Shown here: positions 16,223 through 23,637 of the stretch, one piece after another
How the letters are laid out: each line of letters opens with the position of its first letter
How positions within the stretch are numbered: position 1 is the first letter of the stretch
Assembly: GCA_017861285.1 (NCBI GenBank)
Contig: JAGFXO010000009.1
Location: 1 to 46,873, forward strand
Reading direction: 5' to 3'
Length of the DNA: 46,873 bases
Source: Geobacteraceae bacterium
GTDB taxonomy: Bacteria; Desulfobacterota; Desulfuromonadia; Geobacterales; Geobacteraceae
The notes under the pieces: model-generated
Database searches by the model: none
What the model was told of the DNA's origin: nothing
What the model saw: the letters and a program-made list of their open reading frames with translations, nothing else
Translations under genes and position numbers: made by a program

Positions 16223-17314
16223 ATGAAAGATCTCAAGCTGACACCGCTGCTCCCGGAGCACAAGGCTCTCGGCGCGGGTATGGCGCCATTCGGCGGGTGG
16301 CTGATGCCGATACAGTATTCCGGTATCCTTGCCGAGTCCGGATGGTGCAGAAAAAGCGCAACCCTTTTTGACACGTGCCACATGGGGGAATTCCATTTCC
16401 GGGGAGACCTCGTTGCGAGCGGATTCGAAAGATTGTTCTCGTGCAGGGTCGATTCCATCCCCGTTGGCCGCGGCCGTTACGGGTTTTTGCTGAATGATGC
16501 CGGTGGCATTATGGACGATCTGGTGATTTTCCGCCTGTCCCCCGAAGAACTGATGATCGTGGTGAATGCCGGTACTGCGGAGAAAGACTTTCAAACAATC
16601 CGCGCCGGGCTGAAGGGTGATGCCGTTTTCACCGACGTCACTTCGGAAACAGGAAAGCTCGATATCCAGGGCCCTTTGTCAAGGGATGTGCTGGAAAGCG
16701 TCTGTGAAATAAGTATTGCCCGTACTCCCTACTTCGGGTTCGAAAAAATTTCGATTTTCGGTGCCGAGGCTATAGTCAGCCGTACCGGATACACAGGCGA
16801 ACTTGGTTATGAATTCTATGTGGAAAACGATGCGCTTCATGAACTCTGGAGGCGTTTTCTTGCGGACGGTCGGGTGAAGCCGGCGGGACTCGGGGCACGG
16901 GACGTATTACGATTGGAAATGGGATACTGTCTGTACGGCAGTGACCTGGATGAATCTGTTACCCCCCTGGAGGCAGGCCTTGGCCAGTTTGTCGATTTCG
17001 AAAAGGATTTTGTCGGCCGGGAGGCACTCGTACGGCAGAAGCGGGAAGGACTTTCCCGGACGAGGGTGGCGTTTCTGGCTGACTCACGCCGCACCCCGCG
17101 CCGCGATTACGGGATTTACCATGGAGATGGACTGGTCGGCCATGTTACCAGCGGAGTATTTTCCCCCACGTTCTCCTGTGGCATCGGAATGGGATATGTA
17201 CAGCCCGGCGCGGCTTCACCGGGAACCTCTCTGGTTATCCGGCACGAGAACGTAACCATAAATGCCGTGGTGACGGAGATGCCATTGTATAAAGCGGGGT
17301 CTTTGAGGAAATAA
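16223..17314 (+). CDS. gcvT: Glycine cleavage system T protein (aminomethyltransferase)
   Basis: 363-residue T protein. It transfers the aminomethyl carbon from lipoylated GcvH to tetrahydrofolate, releasing ammonia and giving methylene-tetrahydrofolate. The family N-terminus KLTPLLPEHKALGAGMAPFGGWLMPIQY is visible. So are the folate-site regions (GILAESGWCRKSATLFD, SRTGYTGELGYEFYV) and the C-terminal HVTSGVFSPTFSCGIGMGYV. Start chosen at ATG 16223 with AAAGGA upstream; a longer frame from 16094 runs into the terminator of the preceding gene. First gene of the gcvT-H-PA-PB-lipM-lipA operon. A G-rich repeat array follows its stop. Confidence 0.96.
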   Translation: MKDLKLTPLLPEHKALGAGMAPFGGWLMPIQYSGILAESGWCRKSATLFDTCHMGEFHFRGDLVASGFERLFSCRVDSIPVGRGRYGFLLNDAGGIMDDLVIFRLSPEELMIVVNAGTAEKDFQTIRAGLKGDAVFTDVTSETGKLDIQGPLSRDVLESVCEISIARTPYFGFEKISIFGAEAIVSRTGYTGELGYEFYVENDALHELWRRFLADGRVKPAGLGARDVLRLEMGYCLYGSDLDESVTPLEAGLGQFVDFEKDFVGREALVRQKREGLSRTRVAFLADSRRTPRRDYGIYHGDGLVGHVTSGVFSPTFSCGIGMGYVQPGAASPGTSLVIRHENVTINAVVTEMPLYKAGSLRK

Positions 17315-17318
17315 AAGC

Positions 17319-17352
17319 GGGCAAAGGGCAAGGGGCAAAGGGCAAGGGGGGG
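17319..17352 (+). repeat. GGGCAAA/GGGGCAA array between gcvT and gcvH
   Basis: Short tandem units GGGCAAA, GGGGCAAA and GGGCAAG with five G tracts on the coding strand (17319-21, 17326-28, 17332-35, 17340-42, 17346-52). They fit a G-quadruplex motif 15 bases before the gcvH start. Confidence 0.8.
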
Positions 17353-17367
17353 CGGATTACGGGGGAT

Positions 17368-17745
17368 ATGATGGATGTACTGTACACGAAAGAGCATGAA
17401 TGGATCCGGATCGAAGGTTCGGCCGGAGTAGTTGGCATTACCGGGTATGCAGTCGGGCAGCTTGGCGATATCACCTTTGTGGAGCTTCCATCGGTCGGAA
17501 AGGTGGTAAAACAGTTCGATGTTTTATGCAGTATCGAATCGGTCAAGGCCGCCAGTGATATATACGCTCCTCTGGGCGGTACGGTGGTTGCCGTCAATCA
17601 ATCCCTGGACTCTCGGCCGGAAATCATCAATGAAAGTGCCGAAGAGAAAGGCTGGCTTGTCAAGATTGAAATTTCCGACCCTTCGGGTACGGGAAGGCTC
17701 ATGGAGCGGCAGGAATATGATGAGTATGTGAAAGGACTGGAATGA
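17368..17745 (+). CDS. gcvH: Glycine cleavage system H protein
   Basis: 125-residue lipoyl carrier that shuttles the aminomethyl group between the P, T and L proteins. The lipoylation site is K60 in the [10 protein letters not shown] motif. Domain length and the EHEWIR...[19 protein letters not shown] signature are standard. The start at 17368 (a second ATG follows immediately) lies after a GGGGGA. Its stop overlaps the gcvPA start by four bases (ATGA). The lipoyl group is probably installed by the LipM-like and LipA proteins encoded at the end of this operon. Confidence 0.97.
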   Translation: MMDVLYTKEHEWIRIEGSAGVVGITGYAVGQLGDITFVELPSVGKVVKQFDVLCSIESVKAASDIYAPLGGTVVAVNQSLDSRPEIINESAEEKGWLVKIEISDPSGTGRLMERQEYDEYVKGLE

Positions 17746-19088
17746 GCGGCGCCGACTACTGTCCCAATACGCCGGGAGAGATACTGGAAATGCTCGATTC
17801 TATCGGTGTGGGGTCCATTGAGGAACTGTTCGAGGTCATCCCCCCCGAATTGCGCGCCGGTTCCCTGGGACTTCCCAAAGGGATGTCCGAGTTCGAAACC
17901 CTGCGGCGCATGCAAGGACTGGCCGAAAAAAATTCCCGAAAGCTTATACATTTTATCGGCGGTGGTTTTTACGACCATTTCATTCCATCGGTGGTGAACC
18001 ATATGGCGGGACGGGCCGAATTTTATACGGCGTACACCCCCTATCAGGCCGAGTGCTCCCAGGGCACTCTGCAGGCGCTCTATGAATACCAGACCGCAAT
18101 CTGCGCCCTGACCGGCATGGAGGCCAGCAATGCTTCTCTGTACGACGGCGGCACCGCTCTTGCCGAAGCGGCATTGATGGCTCTGCGAATCACCGGCAGG
18201 AACAGGCTCATTGTCGACGGGGCGGTCAATCCGTTCTATCGGCAGATCCTTCGCACCTACCTGAAAAACCTTCAGGTCGAACTGGTAGAGACAACTCCGA
18301 GTGCCGATGGCGCCGGTCGTGAGGACATACGCCTTCATGTGGATGACGGGACAGCCGCCGTTATCCTGCAGAACCCGAACTTTTTCGGTGGTATCGATAA
18401 TCTGGCCGACCTTGCCGAACGAACCCATGGCGCAGGGGCACTTCTCGTTGCCACTGTCTATCCCGTTTCCCTGGGATTGGTAAAAAGTCCCTATGAAATG
18501 GGAGTCGATATCGTCAGCGGCGACGGCCAGAGTCTGGGGAACCCCCTCAGTTTCGGCGGTCCGTCATTCGGCTTTATTGCCACGCGCAGGGAATATATCC
18601 GCAGCCTTCCCGGAAGAATTGTGGGAGAAACCGTGGATGTCGAGGGAAAACGCGGATTCGTCCTGACACTCCAGGCCAGGGAGCAGCACATCAGAAGGCA
18701 CAAAGCCACCTCCAATATCTGCAGCAACCAGTCCCTCTGCGCACTCCGGGGCCTGCTGTTCCTCTGCAGCATCGGGAAGCGGGGATTTGCGGAATTGGCG
18801 ACACTGAACCGGGACAAGGCGGAGTATGCCAAGGGTGTCCTCGGAGGTGTCAGGGGGATTTCGGTGTGGAACAGGACGCCGACTTTCAATGAATTCACTT
18901 TGACTCTGCCGCAGGATGCGCGGAAGGTGGTCGAAAAGCTCCTTTCGCGGGGCATTGCCGGCGGTGTTCCCCTCGGCGACTGGTTCCGGGGGATGGAGCA
19001 GTGCCTGGTGGTGACGGTCACGGAGAAACGCTCGAGGGAAGAGATCGATGCTCTTGCGGAAAATCTGGAGGATGCGCTATGGAGCTGA
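17742..19088 (+). CDS. gcvPA: Glycine dehydrogenase (decarboxylating) subunit 1
   Basis: 448-residue alpha subunit of a two-subunit P protein. With GcvPB it decarboxylates glycine using pyridoxal phosphate and loads the aminomethyl group on GcvH. It has the N-terminal [64 protein letters not shown] and [15 protein letters not shown] segments typical of GcvPA. The PLP lysine sits on the other subunit. It overlaps gcvH by four bases and gcvPB by ten, so expression is tightly coupled. The split P protein is typical of many anaerobes and differs from the single-chain enterobacterial GcvP. Confidence 0.97.
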   Translation: MSGADYCPNTPGEILEMLDSIGVGSIEELFEVIPPELRAGSLGLPKGMSEFETLRRMQGLAEKNSRKLIHFIGGGFYDHFIPSVVNHMAGRAEFYTAYTPYQAECSQGTLQALYEYQTAICALTGMEASNASLYDGGTALAEAALMALRITGRNRLIVDGAVNPFYRQILRTYLKNLQVELVETTPSADGAGREDIRLHVDDGTAAVILQNPNFFGGIDNLADLAERTHGAGALLVATVYPVSLGLVKSPYEMGVDIVSGDGQSLGNPLSFGGPSFGFIATRREYIRSLPGRIVGETVDVEGKRGFVLTLQAREQHIRRHKATSNICSNQSLCALRGLLFLCSIGKRGFAELATLNRDKAEYAKGVLGGVRGISVWNRTPTFNEFTLTLPQDARKVVEKLLSRGIAGGVPLGDWFRGMEQCLVVTVTEKRSREEIDALAENLEDALWS

Positions 19089-20551
19089 TCTTCGAGAAAT
19101 CGGTTGCCGGTCGCCTGGGGGTGGCTCTTCCCGATAGTGATGTCCCCGGCTCTGACTTCCTTCCTGGAAACCTTCTCCGAACTGACCCGCCGCCTTTGCC
19201 GGAGGTGGGAGAGCCTGAACTGGTGCGCCATTTCACCAATCTGTCCCAACGCAATTTTTCGGTCGACACCAATTTCTACCCCCTCGGTTCGTGTACCATG
19301 AAATACAATCCAAAAGTTCTGGAGGAAGTTGCTGCGCTGTTTTCCGGCTGCCATCCCATGACCGCGCTGCTGCCCGGGGGCCATATTTTTGCTCAAGGGT
19401 CCCTCGAACTGATATATTGTCTCGGCAGGATGCTGTGCGAGATTACCGGTATGGACGAGGTTGCCGCCCAGCCGCTGGCGGGCGCCCATGGCGAACTGAC
19501 CGGAATCATGATTATTCATGCCTTCCACAAGGCGAGGGGCAACCGCAAGCATATCGTCATCGTACCCGATTCATCCCACGGCACCAATCCTGCCAGCGCC
19601 GCCATGATGGGCTATGAGATCGTAACCATACCCACCGCCCCGTATGGCGACATGGATATGAACCTGTTCAGGAAAGCCATGAACGGTGAGGTGGCGGCCG
19701 TTATGATGACCTGTCCGAACACCCTTGGCCTGTTCAATCCACATGTCGGGGAAATCTGCGCCATAGCCCACGAGCACGGTGCGCTGGCGTATTACGATGG
19801 TGCCAACCTCAATGCCATCATGGGAAAGGCGCGGCCGGGCGACATGGGTTTTGACGTTATTCATCTCAATCTGCACAAAACCTTTGCCACTCCCCATGGC
19901 GGGGGAGGGCCGGGAAGCGGTCCGGTCGGTGTGAAGAAGGAACTGATACCGTTTCTGCCTGTTCCCCGGGTGGTTAAAATCGACGACGGAGCCTATGCGC
20001 TTGAGCAGGAAAACCCCCTGAGCATCGGCCGTATCTCCGGTTTCTTCGGCAACTTTGCCGTCCTTGCCAGGGCCTGTGCCTATATCGTTCTTCTCGGGCG
20101 GGAAGGCCTCGTCAGGGTAAGCGAGCAGGCGGTGCTCAATGCGAATTATCTTCAAGAAAAACTGAAAAAATACTATGATCTCCCTTACGACATTTCGTGC
20201 ATGCATGAGTGCGTCTTTTCCGCTGCTCGCCAGTTGAAGCAGGGGGTTCATGCCCTCGATATCGCCAAATTTCTTATCGATAAAGGCTTCCACCCTCCGA
20301 CAGTCTATTTTCCGCTCATTGTCAAGGAGGCAATGATGATCGAGCCGACCGAGACGGAGAGCAAGGCGAACCTCGACGCCTTTATCGCTGCGATGATCGA
20401 GGCCGCGGAACTGGCGGAAAAAAATCCGCAGGCCCTGATGCAGGCACCGGTCACCATGCCGGTGAAAAGGCTTGATGAGGTGAAGGCGGCGAGGGAGATC
20501 AATGTTTGCCATTTGCTGGCACAAGGCACAGGGCACAAGGCACGGGATTAA
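19079..20551 (+). CDS. gcvPB: Glycine dehydrogenase (decarboxylating) subunit 2
   Basis: 490-residue beta subunit of glycine decarboxylase, carrying the PLP-binding lysine K267 in [21 protein letters not shown]. Other signatures: [30 protein letters not shown] and [17 protein letters not shown]. Start chosen at 19079 (MELIFEKS) with CTGGAGG seven bases upstream; a longer frame from 19001 is a shadow of gcvPA. The C-terminus, [12 protein letters not shown], is encoded by a GGCACAGGGCACAAG repeat array, so the last dozen residues are repeat-derived rather than family sequence. Confidence 0.96.
   Translation: MELIFEKSVAGRLGVALPDSDVPGSDFLPGNLLRTDPPPLPEVGEPELVRHFTNLSQRNFSVDTNFYPLGSCTMKYNPKVLEEVAALFSGCHPMTALLPGGHIFAQGSLELIYCLGRMLCEITGMDEVAAQPLAGAHGELTGIMIIHAFHKARGNRKHIVIVPDSSHGTNPASAAMMGYEIVTIPTAPYGDMDMNLFRKAMNGEVAAVMMTCPNTLGLFNPHVGEICAIAHEHGALAYYDGANLNAIMGKARPGDMGFDVIHLNLHKTFATPHGGGGPGSGPVGVKKELIPFLPVPRVVKIDDGAYALEQENPLSIGRISGFFGNFAVLARACAYIVLLGREGLVRVSEQAVLNANYLQEKLKKYYDLPYDISCMHECVFSAARQLKQGVHALDIAKFLIDKGFHPPTVYFPLIVKEAMMIEPTETESKANLDAFIAAMIEAAELAEKNPQALMQAPVTMPVKRLDEVKAAREINVCHLLAQGTGHKARD
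20518..20548 (+). repeat. GGCACA-type repeat array inside the 3' end of gcvPB
   Basis: Units GGCACAA, GGCACAG, GGCACAA and GGCACGG run up to the gcvPB stop and end about eight bases before the probable start of the next gene. It contains the same 15-mer as the array at 3898. Confidence 0.75.
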
Positions 20552-20555
20552 GCCA

Positions 20556-21368
20556 TTGAAATTTTGGAGATTTATAGATAGCGGTTCCATGGATGGGGCA
20601 ACCAACATGGCGCTGGACGAGGCCATCCTTGCCTCGTTCGATCCGGACTCTTCGACTCCGGTTTTCCGCCTGTACGGCTGGGATCCGGCGGCCTTTTCCA
20701 TCGGCAGGTTCCAGGATGCGGGCCAGTCCCTCGACTTCCGCAAGTGCCGGGATTCAGGGGTGGCCGCGGTTCGCCGCATGACGGCAGGCGGCATCATCTA
20801 CCATGGTGATGAGATCACCTACAGCGTTGTCTGCGCACCGGAGCATATCCCGGACGCACGCTCCATCAAGGAGTCGTTCAGAAAACTGTGCGGTTTCCTG
20901 CTGCTTGCCTACCGCGAACTGGGACTCGATGCCGGCTTTGCCGCGGATCGGAATGTTTCCGGGAAAAAATTGGGAGAGAGGACGGCATTCTGCTTTGCCG
21001 GCAGGGAGGAGTACGATATTGTCGTCAATGGCAGCAAGATCGGCGGCAACGCCCAGCGCCGCAAACGGGACGTCATTTTCCAGCACGGGTCCATACCGCT
21101 GCGCAACTGCCTGGCAGAGGCATCGGGCTTTCTTCGGGAAGATGAAAGTACAGCCTTGGCGGAAGCAGATACGGTCAGTCTGGAGGAACTGGACATTGTC
21201 CGGAATATCGAAGTGTTGAAAGGCATCCTTCTAAAATCTTTTGAAATCAACTTCTCCATATCTTTGTCCAGAATGGAACCCGATGCGCAGGTGACGGATA
21301 TGGCAGCGTATCTTCGAGAATCCAAATATTCCAGTGATTCCTGGAATATGTATGGGATAAAGGTATGA
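20556..21368 (+). CDS. LplA/LipM-family octanoyl- or lipoyl-transferase
   Basis: About 270-residue biotin/lipoate ligase-fold protein. Next to lipA it most likely supplies octanoyl groups to GcvH (LipM-like). Motifs: RRMTAGGIIYHGDEITYSV (usually RxTGGGAVxH) and KIGGNAQRRKRDVIFQHGSI. Cys146 in TAFCFAGREEYD sits where LipM enzymes carry their catalytic cysteine, which favours octanoyltransferase over ATP-dependent ligase. Start is uncertain. TTG at 20556 gives the family-like LKFWRFIDSGSMDGATNMALDEAIL. ATG at 20502, behind a GGGAG inside gcvPB, would add an 18-residue repeat-encoded leader. It overlaps lipA by four bases (ATGA). Confidence 0.88.
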   Translation: MKFWRFIDSGSMDGATNMALDEAILASFDPDSSTPVFRLYGWDPAAFSIGRFQDAGQSLDFRKCRDSGVAAVRRMTAGGIIYHGDEITYSVVCAPEHIPDARSIKESFRKLCGFLLLAYRELGLDAGFAADRNVSGKKLGERTAFCFAGREEYDIVVNGSKIGGNAQRRKRDVIFQHGSIPLRNCLAEASGFLREDESTALAEADTVSLEELDIVRNIEVLKGILLKSFEINFSISLSRMEPDAQVTDMAAYLRESKYSSDSWNMYGIKV

Positions 21369-22219
21369 CTGTCATGAAACCGGTTCGCCGTCCAGAGTGG
21401 CTGCAAAAAAAAATTTCCCCCGCCAGCCATGCCGAAATGGACCGCATGCTGGGGGACTTGCGGTTGCATACCGTCTGCCGCGAGGCAAACTGCCCCAATA
21501 TCTCCGAATGCTACCGCAGCGGCAGAGCGACTTTTATGATCCTCGGCGAGGCATGTACCCGCCGATGCTCCTTCTGCAACGTTGCCAAGAAGGAGCCACT
21601 GACCCCTGATTGCGGTGAACCCGCGAGGGTTGCCGAGGCCGTCCTCAGGCTCGCCCTCTGCCATGTGGTCGTTACCAGCCCGACCCGTGACGATCTGGCC
21701 GATGGCGGTGCGGGGGCTTTTGCCCTGACTGCCAGGGCAATACGGAACGCCTCGCCACAAACGGCTATCGAACTTCTTGTCCCGGATTTCAAGGGCGACC
21801 GGGAAAGTATTGCAGCGGTGGTCGCAGCCGGACCTGAAATTATCGGACACAATCTGGAGACCGTTCCACGGCTCTACCATATCCGCAGCGGGGCCGACTA
21901 CAGACGTTCCCTGAATGTTTTGCGCATAGTGCACGAGATCGATCCTGACATGAGAACCAAATCGGGAATCATGCTTGGCCTCGGAGAAAACAGGGAAGAA
22001 GTTCTGGCTCTCCTGGAGGACCTGCTGGACACGGGGTGTCGGTACCTGAGCATCGGCCAGTACCTGGCGCCGAGCCGCAATCACTACCCGGTCATGAACT
22101 TTGTGCTCCCGGAAGTGTTTGATGCCTACCGGCAGAAGGCGCTCTCCTTGGGTTTCGAACATGTGGAAAGCGGTCCGTACGTGCGCAGTTCGTATCATGC
22201 GGAGCGATACGGGAAATAG
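21365..22219 (+). CDS. lipA: Lipoyl synthase
   Basis: 284-residue radical SAM enzyme that inserts two sulfurs into the octanoyl group carried by GcvH. The auxiliary cluster motif is C38-x4-C43-x5-C49 (CREANCPNISEC) and the radical SAM motif C64-x3-C68-x2-C71 (CTRRCSFC). The C-terminal PYVRSSYHAE signature is present. It starts as ATGA overlapping the stop of the LipM-like gene, and a second ATG nine bases on is also possible. With its neighbour it gives the operon a full endogenous lipoylation route. Confidence 0.97.
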   Translation: MTVMKPVRRPEWLQKKISPASHAEMDRMLGDLRLHTVCREANCPNISECYRSGRATFMILGEACTRRCSFCNVAKKEPLTPDCGEPARVAEAVLRLALCHVVVTSPTRDDLADGGAGAFALTARAIRNASPQTAIELLVPDFKGDRESIAAVVAAGPEIIGHNLETVPRLYHIRSGADYRRSLNVLRIVHEIDPDMRTKSGIMLGLGENREEVLALLEDLLDTGCRYLSIGQYLAPSRNHYPVMNFVLPEVFDAYRQKALSLGFEHVESGPYVRSSYHAERYGK

Positions 22220-22368
22220 CACTATTAAACCTGATGACCAGCGATGGAAAAGATAAACACGATAAAATCTCTTTGTAAACTTTGCTTGCAGTTAAAAGGG
22301 ATGTGGCCAGAGTCTGAATACTTTGTTGTTGGGGAAAGAGAATTACACGGGGGTAAAGTGCTTGCCGC

Positions 22369-22397
22369 TTGACATTCGAGGTGGATTTTATGATAAT
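22369..22397 (+). promoter_or_regulatory. tRNA-Ser promoter
   Basis: TTGACA at 22369-22374 and GATAAT at 22392-22397 with an ideal 17-base spacer, 31 bases before the mature tRNA. Confidence 0.8.
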
Positions 22398-22428
22398 GCC
22401 ACATTCCGCATCAACCTCGGAGAAAAAT

Positions 22429-22518
22429 GGAGAGATGGCCGAGAGGTCGAAGGCGGCAGACTCGAAATCTGTTGTACCGCTTGCGGTACCTAGGGTTCGA
22501 ATCCCTATCTCTCCGCCA
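22429..22518 (+). tRNA. tRNA-Ser (anticodon CGA)
   Basis: 90-base class II tRNA with encoded CCA. Acceptor arm GGAGAGA pairs with TCTCTCC. The anticodon loop CTCGAAA gives CGA, which reads UCG. A long variable arm (GTACCGC/GCGGTAC) and the T loop GGTTCGAATCC are present. Serine identity follows from the variable arm and anticodon. Confidence 0.97.
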
Positions 22519-22526
22519 GTCAAATC

Positions 22527-22561
22527 AAGGGGTTAGCTTTCATGGCTAACCCCTTTTTTTA
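22527..22561 (+). terminator. Rho-independent terminator after tRNA-Ser
   Basis: AAGGGGTTAGC pairs with GCTAACCCCTT around a short loop, followed by a T run. The same stem sequence forms the terminator at 25042. Confidence 0.9.
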
Positions 22562-22671
22562 TTAGCCGCAGGTTTCTCTACCGAAACACATAGCCATTAC
22601 CCATCTGTTGTGAGTGTAAGAAATTACCATGCCCCCTAAACAATAGTGTGCCGGCGGGGGTAAAAATAGTC

Positions 22672-22694
22672 CCCTCTCCCCTTGTGGGAGAGGG
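22672..22694 (+). repeat. Left palindrome flanking the DUF559 gene
   Basis: Perfect nine-pair arms CCCTCTCCC/GGGAGAGGG (ten pairs including the outer C-G) with loop CTTGT. Its right arm supplies the GAGGGG that serves as ribosome-binding site for the DUF559 gene. Confidence 0.85.
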
Positions 22695-22704
22695 GTGAAA
22701 AGCA

Positions 22705-23088
22705 GTGCCTATTAACTTGACAGAAGCTGCCAAAGAACTGCGGAGGAGTTCGACGGATGCTGAACGACTATTGTGGAAACGCCTGAAGGCCAAACAGCTT
22801 AATGGATTGAAATTTCGTCGCCAGGAGCAGATTGGAAGATTCATTGTTGATTTTGTCTGCCACGAAAAGAGCATCATCATCGAAGCTGACGGCAGTCAGC
22901 ATGCGCTTGAAAAGGGAAAAGACCAAGAGCGGACTCAATGGCTGAATTCGCAGGGGTTCATAGTGCTCAGGTTCTGGAATAATGAAATTCTGATGAACAT
23001 CGAAGGGGTAATGGAAGCTATAAGGATGCAATGTGATTCCCCCCTCTCCCCGACCCTCTCCCACAAGGGGAGAGGGAGTGATATTTGA
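22705..23088 (+). CDS. DUF559 (Vsr-like) endonuclease-domain protein
   Basis: 127-residue DUF559-family protein, related to the very-short-patch-repair fold. Candidate nuclease residues follow the PD-(D/E)xK-like order: D50 in FIVDFVC, then E60 and D62 with H66 in IIIEADGSQH. The N-terminal RRSSTDAERLLWKRLKAKQLNGLKFRRQ is the typical family opening. GTG start at 22705; GAGGGG about ten bases upstream comes from the left palindrome. The C-terminus after about residue 111 (SPLSPTLSHKGRG) is encoded by the right palindrome. DNA cleavage or repair activity is predicted, not shown. Both gene ends are built from the flanking repeats, so gene and repeats appear to form one unit. Confidence 0.88.
   Translation: MPINLTEAAKELRRSSTDAERLLWKRLKAKQLNGLKFRRQEQIGRFIVDFVCHEKSIIIEADGSQHALEKGKDQERTQWLNSQGFIVLRFWNNEILMNIEGVMEAIRMQCDSPLSPTLSHKGRGSDI
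23054..23076 (-). repeat. Right palindrome flanking the DUF559 gene
   Basis: Exact reverse complement of the left copy, including the loop (ACAAG against CTTGT). A further CCCCCTCTCCCC half-copy precedes it at 23040-23051. Confidence 0.85.
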
Positions 23089-23227
23089 CAGTTCAAAATC
23101 CGCATCTACCCTTGAAAACCATGTCCCGAATAACCTTTCTTTGAACGTCCCTGCCTTAAGTAATTCACCATCAGGAGTCATAAGTTCTCAAGCCCGGGCC
23201 AACTTTGTAAGGCTTCGAAGCGACGGC

Positions 23228-23257
23228 TTGTGAAACTCCTTCTAAGTGTGCTATGCT
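23228..23257 (+). promoter_or_regulatory. Possible promoter of the ACT-UPF0210 operon
   Basis: TTGTGA and TATGCT with an 18-base spacer. A weak match; chosen by position before the palindromic leader. Confidence 0.35.
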
Positions 23258-23294
23258 TCACCATTTGAAAGATATCGCAGCTATTAAAAGAGTC

Positions 23295-23315
23295 ATCATG
23301 CACATTGTGCATGAT
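23295..23315. promoter_or_regulatory. 21-base perfect palindrome in the ACT gene leader
   Basis: Arms ATCATGCACA and TGTGCATGAT around a single T, ending 31 bases before the ACT start codon. AGCTAT copies flank it on both sides (23279-23284 and 23321-23326). It is either a repressor operator or an RNA hairpin near the start; there is no T run. Confidence 0.6.
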
Positions 23316-23346
23316 TCCGTAGCTATCAAACACAAAAGGAAAAAAT

Positions 23347-23625
23347 ATGTCATCGAGTCGTTTTGTTATTACGGTCATCGGTCTGGACAGCGTGGGTATC
23401 GTGGCGGGCATCAGCCGGGTCATGGCCGAACATCATGTCAATATCGCGGACATCAGGCAGACCATCATGGACGATCTGTTCACCATGATCATGCTGGCCG
23501 AGGTCAAGTCTGAAAACTTTGATCTGGCCGCTTTCCAGGAGGCCATGTCGGCAATCGGCAAGGAGTTGGGCGTGCAGGTTATCGTGCAGCATGAAGATGT
23601 TTTCCGCTTCATGCACAGGATCTGA
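23347..23625 (+). CDS. UPF0237-type ACT-domain protein
   Basis: 92-residue stand-alone ACT domain, a small-molecule (often amino acid) binding fold. The sequence SSSRFVITVIGLDSVGIVAGISRVMAEHHVNIADI is the usual ACT opening with the ligand-loop Gly residues. AAAAGGA lies upstream. It sits 12 bases before the UPF0210 gene, and this two-gene order is conserved across distant bacteria, so it probably senses a ligand for or regulates that partner. Being downstream of the glycine cleavage operon invites comparison with GcvR, but that link is inference. Confidence 0.92.
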   Translation: MSSSRFVITVIGLDSVGIVAGISRVMAEHHVNIADIRQTIMDDLFTMIMLAEVKSENFDLAAFQEAMSAIGKELGVQVIVQHEDVFRFMHRI

Positions 23626-23637
23626 GGAGGTTTAGTC

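Larger units (their letters stand above)
22672..23076 (+). mobile_element. Candidate minimal element: DUF559 gene between inverted palindromes
   Basis: The 23-base imperfect palindrome at 22672-22694 (CCCTCTCCC, loop CTTGT, GGGAGAGGG) occurs in exact inverted orientation at 23054-23076 (loop ACAAG). The DUF559 gene spans nearly all the sequence between. It lies directly downstream of a tRNA-Ser gene and its terminator. No target-site duplication is obvious. Mobility is inferred. Confidence 0.4.

Noticed and set aside
19571-20797. 408-residue minus-strand ORF opposite gcvPB
   Set aside because: It is a shadow of gcvPB and the LipM-like gene, which have clear family motifs; it has no ribosome-binding site or recognisable sequence.
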